This document shows positions 57,420-64,000 of a stretch of DNA of 64,000 nucleotides, in pieces. The position numbers were made by a program, and so were the translations under genes. How positions within the stretch are numbered: the stretch's first letter is position 1; the number at the start of each line of letters is the position of its first letter. Source of the DNA: Pisaster brevispinus (lineage: Eukaryota; Echinodermata; Asteroidea; Forcipulatida; Asteriidae); the NCBI GenBank assembly GCA_023634235.1, contig JAMKCF010000019.1:11177684-11241683 (forward strand). The letters run 5' to 3'. The notes under the pieces are model-generated. The model was not told the origin of the DNA. It ran no database searches and saw only the letters and a list, made by a program, of their open reading frames with translations.

Positions 57420-57996
57420 AATAATGGCCGACCATTTGCCGACCAATATCAATGGCAATGCGGGTATCCGGCTGCCGCTATAGATGACCATCTGAACACG
57501 GAACTAGATTTTAAAAGTGCAGTTGTATTGTACAGTGTTTGGGGCATCTATGTGTGTTGCTGAAGTTTGTTCGCAAGTTAACACTACATGTACGTAGATT
57601 ATGTACGAAGTTGTTTACTAAAAAAAAACACTATATATTTATAATATTTATTATTATTATTTTAATATAACTAAGTGAAAAAATGAAGTTAAGTTTATAT
57701 CCAGAGCCCGACAACAACAACCATGACAACCCAGCACTCAGCAGGCATTGAGTCAGGCAGTGTCAGGTGAATACGTCACTCAACACTCAATAATACTTAG
57801 TTTACTCATAGACATGATTGATAGAGAAAGACTTTAAATTAAAGAGGGTAAATCATTTTAACTTTTGAAGTTTTACTAATGCGGGTAGGAAGTTTGGACT
57901 GTCCATCATCATGTCCATGGTCTGTCCATCATGTCCATGGTTTGTCCATGATCATCCAGGTAGAAATGGGCTGTTCATCATTATCGACCAATCAAT

Positions 57997-58280
57997 CGGA
58001 AACCAGTCAACTCGCCCCCAGCAAAGTCGCCCCCTCTCAAAGTCGCCCCTCACAAAGTCGTCCACTGACAAGACTCTACAAAGAGTTGAAGCGTCAGGCC
58101 GCTAACAAACAATTTTGCGCCATCACTCTGTGAAATGACTTAATCGCTCAAACTTTTACAAGGGGCGACTTTGTCAGGGGGCGAATTTGAGAGGGAACAA
58201 GTTTGTATGTGAGGGGTGACTTTGCTAGGGGGTGGCTTTGTAGTGGGGCGACTTTGATGAGGGGTGAGTTGACTGGCATC
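57997..58280. mobile_element. 284-bp inverted-repeat transposon with an 8-bp target duplication
   Basis: Termini read ..CCAGTCAACTCGCCCC on the left and, reversed, ..CCAGTCAACTCACCCC on the right, followed on both sides by subterminal repeats of aaagtcgcccc. Flanked by CAATCAAT at 57989-57996 and 58281-58288. No coding capacity. The subterminal GTCAACTCGCC wording and 8-bp duplication are shared with the element at 41232, suggesting related families. Confidence 0.8.
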
Positions 58281-58733
58281 CAATCAATAATATAATATAG
58301 CGTCATGTAGGAACTTAGATCAGCTGTCCGGGCTGTTGCCTAGTCTTACTTTAGTCTTCTTACTTAGTTTTTAGATTAGAATCCAGCCATAGTTTAATTT
58401 TAGTTAGTTTCTAAATTCTATGATTGGTATACGAAATGAAACCTACTTGCTGTACAGTATAATTTAAATAGTGGGTAAATGCAGTTTTGCAAATTCTGCT
58501 TTTATTTGTTAATTATTGGTATTGTTTAAAAGGTAGGGTCATTCGATGTATTGCTGATTTATTGGCAAATTTAAGAAAGATACCATGAAAATCACATATT
58601 TTTAAAGTTTCAGCTGAAAACAGAGTCTACTTGTTGAGAAAACAGCTCAAAAACTGGACATAGAATCAAAAAGTAGAATCCATCCATGTTTATCGAGGTG
58701 ACAGCTGGTACCAACTGCATATGTCGCTGCAGC

Positions 58734-58816
58734 AATCGCAAACAGACACCAACCTTCAGAAAATCTGAGAAGCGATTCAAACATGAATCGTTTCTCAGAT
58801 TTTTATGTTTGCGATT
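58734..58816. repeat. Nested hairpin upstream of HHAT
   Basis: Inner arms 58760-58779 (aaaatctgagaagcgattca) and 58784-58803 pair over 20 bp with one mismatch and a 4-base loop. Outer arms aatcgcaaac (58734-58743) and gtttgcgatt (58807-58816) pair perfectly. No target duplication is evident. Confidence 0.75.
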
Positions 58817-59405
58817 TTCCGCCATTCATCATGTCTTCTTCGTCATTTGACCATTTTTTGGAAGCGGATGTGTGGTGGAAAATCATAGCAATTTGCTAAA
58901 TCAAGGGGAGACACATACGGTTATCATGGGTGCTAGTATATCTGTTCATGTCAAAATTTTAAAAAGAGCAGTGCAGTGCCCAGTGAAATCTGCGCTCTAG
59001 TTTTGTGAACAAAGTACATAGGGCAGACTCACAGTCACACTCACAGGTTCCTTTTATTTCGCACTTCGCTTTTCCTCTCTTCTGTAAATTGACCCAAGTC
59101 GGACTTCCTGCAGGCTTCGTATTTTTAAAATGTTCTTCCCTTCATGCCGAGTGTTTACAATGTCTGTCTACATCTTTTATAGCTAGTCTGGTTTACTTTT
59201 GAAAAGTGTACTCCTTTATCCAAGAGATATTCGAAGGACTGTTAGACTTTTAAAAACATTGCTTCTGGCCTATGGGTCATAGTGCCAGTAACATTAGTCA
59301 CTTTTGGGGTCCCTTGATTTCATTACCAGAAAGTTATAAAAAATAAAGGAGTGCAAATTATAATTAAAAATAATGAAATAATTAACATTCCATCCACAGG
59401 TAACT

Positions 59406-62400
59406 ATGGCTTCTCAACGAAATGGTGGACAGCATTCAAGAGATCAAGAAGTGGAGCGTGAAAATTTCTCTAAAACAGACAAACCATCACTTCATGGGAA
59501 CACATCGATTCTTCAGTGTCCATTTTCTTCATCATCAAGCACTGAACAGGGTGCTTACAGAGAACCAGTAAAATCCAAGCCAAGTGCCTCGAAAAGAAGT
59601 GAATTCCAGCATGCAGCATTACCTTCCATGGAATTGTACCTTTACGTCACATTCATCGCTTTCTTACTTTTCTATATACCTTGGCATATTCACCAGATAT
59701 CCAAAGGTAGGTGTATTCATGTCAAATCGGTATAGAACTGAGTGAATTACCTGTAGAGTCATTGGTAAATACGCCACAAATTAACAGCCATAAAAATGAA
59801 CTTGGTGAGAAGCACTGCAGCTGTTGATAGTATAAACAATTTGTGAGAAAGGATTCTCTTGAAAGTAATATAGTTTGGCTAATTTTTCACCCCAAAATAT
59901 TTGAATTTGAGAAACAATTCATGCAGGAAATCATTGTCCATTCATGAATGCTGCAGCCAGAGGTGCGTTTGGTTCTCGCTGTCGCCTCGCTAAATGTGGA
60001 TTAATTCAATGTTCTTGATTAAAAGGCAGTTACAGTTTGTTGCTGTCTTAGACACTCTAATCAGCTGACATTTTTACAGGTAACTTTTTTTGTATATTTC
60101 TTGATAATTTTGCATATCAACATTACTTGACAAAAAACAATCCATGACCGTAAACCTTCAGGCAGTTTATTGAGTTAAAACCCAGTTCATGACCTGCTGT
60201 AAAAGAAATGCACCGTTCTGATACATTTTAATACTCTCTACATGTCCCTTCTTTCCAGATTTCAAATGTTGGGAGGTATAATTTTGGTGTCTCAGCTGTG
60301 CTATTGAAAATTGGAAAACACAGTCCTGCTGTACTCGGCACTTTCTCCTCTCTATTTGAAAAACTGCAGTTGCATGCCTAGTGTAGACCTCCTACACCGG
60401 TTGACAGCGCTGAGTTCAAAAATGGGAACTTGCAAGCGTGTCGTACCAGGCTTTACTTTCAGCCAATGATTGGTCTTCTTTTGACCTTAGTGAGGGCGCT
60501 GTTACAGTTGATATGTCTCTCATGTAGGCTCCCCTTTTCAAAAGAAAAACTGCCTTTTTGTTACATGTTTCACCCTTAATAATTTGCTTCCCCCATCCTT
60601 TTTTCAGAAAATGAACCACAGATAGAGTCCTACCTGAGTAACAGCTGGCCATTCATACAACATCTGAAAAAGGTAAATCTCACTGTTTTCCTGATAAAGT
60701 TAAGAATGTCAAAAAAATAAATGAACTAGAGGTATTTAACAAGTAGTTTAAAGGTTATTTAGATAAAATAGATCAAGTACCAGGACCCTCCTCTAAATTG
60801 TGAATCATAAACACAAGGTATTCCACAATAAACATGCTTTTGATGGGGATGACAAGTTTTTCAAAGCATCTTGCTTGGTGCTTTGGATACAACCATTTCT
60901 CAGAAAACAACTTCTTTAACCCCTTCAAGTCGGTTGACATGTATATCCACCAAATTTTTCTAAGACGCTTACAGTGGACAGCTTTTTACTGCCTGGAACA
61001 ACTTCGGAGCAACCTTATTTTTTTGTAGTCGGTCGGATGGCTGACGTGTTTATTTGCCCAGACATTCCATTGTGTAACGTGCACATGCATGCAACTACTG
61101 TGAAATGCTTCGTTCCCCCATACAAAAATGGACAGAAGGCACTGGAGTTTATGCTCATAATCTCCATTTTCCTGGGGTTCACTGTGTATTACCTATTCCA
61201 GACCTTTGTCGTTTTGGTATACAAATGTGGCTTATAAGAATTGACCGGCTGCTACCCTTTTTTATAAATGTATTTGGCTCAATGGCAGGTCCGAGCTTTC
61301 CAAGATTCCACCATACCTTGGCAGGTTATTGGCCATGGCTTACGGGCTGAGGTTTTGCGATTCACAGTAAAAGCATGTACATTTTCTCACAAGAGAGCAA
61401 CAGATTCCAGCGCTCATTATGCGAACCTTTGTCGTCTCTCTTTTGTCAAGTGAGGGTTTATCATATAAACTGTTTTTATTTGAATAAGTCTTGTTAGACA
61501 TGTAAGAGAAGAAATAACTTGTTTATCTCATTCAAAGGTACTGTATATGTACTTAGCAGACTCAATGTCAACACATTTGAAAATAAACCTTTCCAATCAA
61601 GATATTACAGAGTGAGTTATTATTCTTCATTTGAAAAACACAAGACTGCCAGACAAGCCAGACCTTTAAATAATCATAGTCATGTTTCTTCCTTTTCAGA
61701 TGTGCATATTGACATTTAAAAAATATGTTGACTTATTTTTGAGTGTGTGACTGTAACTGCATTTGACCATTAAACTGGTTGTAATTGCTACCATGAATAC
61801 ATCAGAAAGATGCATTCATGGCAATACATGTTAAAAGTCTGGGTGACTAAAACTTCCCGAGGGCAATTAAAAAGTAAAGTTTACTAGGCCAGCGGGCTAC
61901 TTTACTTAAAGCTTAAGAGCACAAGGCCTACAGTGGATTTTTTTTCACATTGCGCTGTGGATACACAGCTTATCATCACATTGGTGTAATGGTAAAACTA
62001 AAGTAGTTGTCTTTATCCCCAATGCAAATACGAACAAGAAATATTAAAGTTAACATCACTATAGCCCAAATAATATTCTTTAACCCTGATGCAAATTTAA
62101 CATCTATTAAATTGTTACGGTACCCGCTGCTGAAGTATAAGATTCGAATTGCCTCTTGCTACCGGGCAGTTTCGGTGGTCTAGTGGTAACACATCTGCTC
62201 TGGCCAAGGTCTAGGGTTCGAATCCCACCTGAGTAATATGCCTGTGGATTTTGTTCACAGGACTCATGCAGGACTTGGCTTTACACACATTGGTGTATGG
62301 GAAAAAACAAACAATATTCTTTACCCCTGAGCCCTGATGCAAATTTAAAATTTGTCAAACATCATTATAATAAATAGTTTTTGACACTGTGTCTCTTCAC

Positions 62401-63079
62401 TGTCCATTGATAAAATACAACCTGAAGATGCTGTGGATCTTTAACTGCAAGACTCTCTACCATGGGCAGCACACCGTATCGATGCCTCTCATCACTACCC
62501 CCCGGTAGGGATGTGCTGAAAAACAACGCTGGTTGTTGGCTCTCATGCTTGTTGTAAACTTTTGAGTCTTTGTATGGCTCTTGCAGGACACTTACTGTGT
62601 TGCGTACACAGTCAAAATGCAAGTTTGACACGATTCCATTTCAAATGATTCATAACTTTACGCAGTCACCCTAAACTGTGTACAAATAGACATGTCACAT
62701 GATCAAAAAAGAATGGGAGGGGACCTTTTGCTTTTTGACTTGTTGCGCCTTTTGTGGGCTACCGTACTTGAGCGCGTGCGTAGAGTGGATCAGCCACGTG
62801 CCTAATTGAAATGTGCCATATTCTTTGGAAACAAATGGTGCTGCAAGATCGATCACCTCTGTGAACGAGGTTGTGGGAGGCACTGTGAGTACTTATCACA
62901 CAATGGTGTAGGGTAAAACCAAATCAAAGTGTACATTATGTTTATGGGGTTTTTTATTACAGGATTCTACTGATTATCAATGGAAGTATTTTACTGGTGC
63001 AATATCAACGCCTGCAGTAGTTGTTTCTTTCATAGCATATGTGGTCATAGGTCAACTGGTTGGGTTTGTTGCTCCAAAG
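59406..63079 (+). CDS. HHAT: Hedgehog acyltransferase, N-terminal part (three exons, runs off the window)
   Basis: Exons: 59400-59706 (coding from 59406), 60608-60672 and 62963-63079, all with AG/GT borders and matching phases. Translation joins as ..HQISK-E-NEPQIESYLSN.. then FIQHLKK/DSTDYQWKYFTG. The KKD(S/A)TD(Y/F)xW block after the first membrane helix is what identifies HHAT, the ER membrane MBOAT enzyme that palmitoylates the N-terminal Cys of Hedgehog. Membrane helices: residues ~76-98 (LYLYVTFIAFLLFYIPW) and the end of exon 3 (VVVSFIAYVVIGQLVGFVA). The catalytic Asp/His lie in exons to the right of the window. The first 74 residues are polar and Ser-rich, an extension not in the vertebrate protein; Met75 at 59628 aligns with the usual start. 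An acceptor at 59399 implies an upstream 5' UTR exon. Confidence 0.85.
62168..62230 (+). repeat. tRNA-like SINE fragment in an HHAT intron
   Basis: GGTGGTCTAGTGGTAACAC (A-box, tRNA-Glu/Asp-like) and GGGTTCGAATCCCACC (B-box) are 30 bases apart. The anticodon arm does not pair as in a tRNA and the acceptor stem is not formed. This is a tRNA-derived dispersed repeat rather than a gene. Confidence 0.65.
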
Positions 63080-63197
63080 GTAAGCGATAAACTCATGGCT
63101 TAAGACATACAGTAATACACTCCTTTCACTGATGCCACATGCCATCAATGTGTACCTATGGTATAACATTTGGGAGTCAATGTGAGACTTTTGAACG

Positions 63198-63298
63198 CTA
63201 GGTGGCAGCAGACTTATCAGGAAAATGCCATTGTTACGTCAGTCTGAGCATACTCACATTTTCAAGAACATTTTCCTGGTAAGTCTGCTGTCACCTAG
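63198..63298. mobile_element. 101-bp hairpin MITE in an HHAT intron
   Basis: CTAGGTGGCAGCAGACTTAT at the left and, reversed, CTAGGTGACAGCAGACTTAC at the right, with pairing continuing for ~30 bp (caggaaaatg). The centre is ~40 bp. No clear target duplication. Confidence 0.75.
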
Positions 63299-63945
63299 AG
63301 TCCCCAACAGTTTTCCATTGCATGCCCTTGCACTGACTACACGCATGAATGTCGTGACTGTCTACCCATGTTCTGCCACTTTTGAAGTCATGTACATGCC
63401 CTTGCTCTGACGTCCTACGCAGCTACTTTCAAAATGTCAACTGTTTTAACATATGCCTATCACATTGCTTGCCAAATAATGGAAATAGTGCATAGTAAAA
63501 TTTGAGTTTAGAGCTTCATGGTTCCATTAACATTTGATCAGCCTCCTGCTAGTCTTCATTAGGAGACTAAATCGAAAACTAAAACATTTTTTTTTTGCCT
63601 TAAAAACTTTTGAAAAAGCTTTTAATTTTGTAGCAATTGATGGGAAGTATAAAGAGTACATAATTTTCTCCATTTTATTTTGAACCTTTGTGTATTTCAT
63701 GTGTGTGGTTGTATACAAAAAAACTTGACTGACTCGTGACTTGAGGCTGTGACTCAGACTCAACCTTTGTACACAAATGCAAAGGTCATATCCTCCACAT
63801 ATCCTCAGGAATGTTTTCACACTTGTTGTCATAATTCCCTCACAATGGCAAATCAGATCCTTGTATGACATTCCATACCAAATTCAGGTAGTTCTCAGAA
63901 ATACTGAAATGGCATTGAAAGTGAACACCGCCGAGGCGTAGCCCT

Positions 63946-64000
63946 GGGCCCAATTTCATTGAGCTGCTTAAGCACAAAAGTTGGTCAGCACAAAACATTT
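63946..64000. mobile_element. TTAAGC-rich inverted-repeat element, left end (cut by window)
   Basis: GGGCCCAATTTCATTGAGCT then gcttaagcacaaaa matches the terminus of the element at 2139-2312, in its more complete form. The other end lies outside the window. Confidence 0.75.

Noticed and set aside
62168..62230. Functional tRNA-Glu-like gene
   Set aside because: The boxes match but the acceptor and anticodon stems do not pair; a SINE fragment fits better.

Overview
This is a stretch of nuclear DNA from an animal, most likely an echinoderm. Genes are sparse, split by introns with GT/AG borders, and embedded in AT-rich DNA. Several repeats are of types I associate with echinoderms: the TTAAGC-rich inverted-repeat element at both ends of the window, and tRNA-like dispersed elements whose B-box reads GGTTCGAATCC or a relative. 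Nothing looks prokaryotic.

Layout. 0-8.5 kb: a cluster of a 15-bp inverted half-site motif, a TTAAGC inverted-repeat element, one or two weak candidate exons, a ~620-bp tandem repeat carrying three exon-like cores, and a decayed GC-richer segment ending in a possible tyrosine-recombinase remnant. 8.5-9.1 kb: a 21-bp minisatellite and a GC-rich island. 9.1-19 kb: AT-rich DNA with local tandem duplications, two opposed tRNA-like elements and a ~108-bp array. 19.2-32.55 kb: a very large 95-bp satellite (~130 monomers) with higher-order structure, apparently grown from a tRNA-like element and interrupted by one 701-bp transposon. 33.4-37.7 kb: minus-strand exon-like modules related to those at 4-5.5 kb, plus LINE and tRNA-like debris. 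38.7-41.8 kb: a possible minus-strand first exon and two foldback transposons with clean target-site duplications. 41.8-55.4 kb: a tandem segmental duplication of ~6 kb, each copy carrying one gene for a secreted, probably membrane-anchored cyclase-family (kynurenine formamidase/isatin hydrolase-like) metal hydrolase. 55.4-59.4 kb: hairpins and a small inverted-repeat element. 59.4-64 kb: the first three coding exons of a Hedgehog acyltransferase (HHAT) orthologue, running off the right edge.

The firm genes are the two cyclase paralogues and the HHAT 5' end; I see no functional link between them. The most unusual structures are the satellite with its higher-order repeat and tRNA-like ancestry, the family of at least ten exon-like modules on both strands, and the intronic copies of the cyclase start-codon exon edge, each joined to telomere-like TTAGGG arrays.
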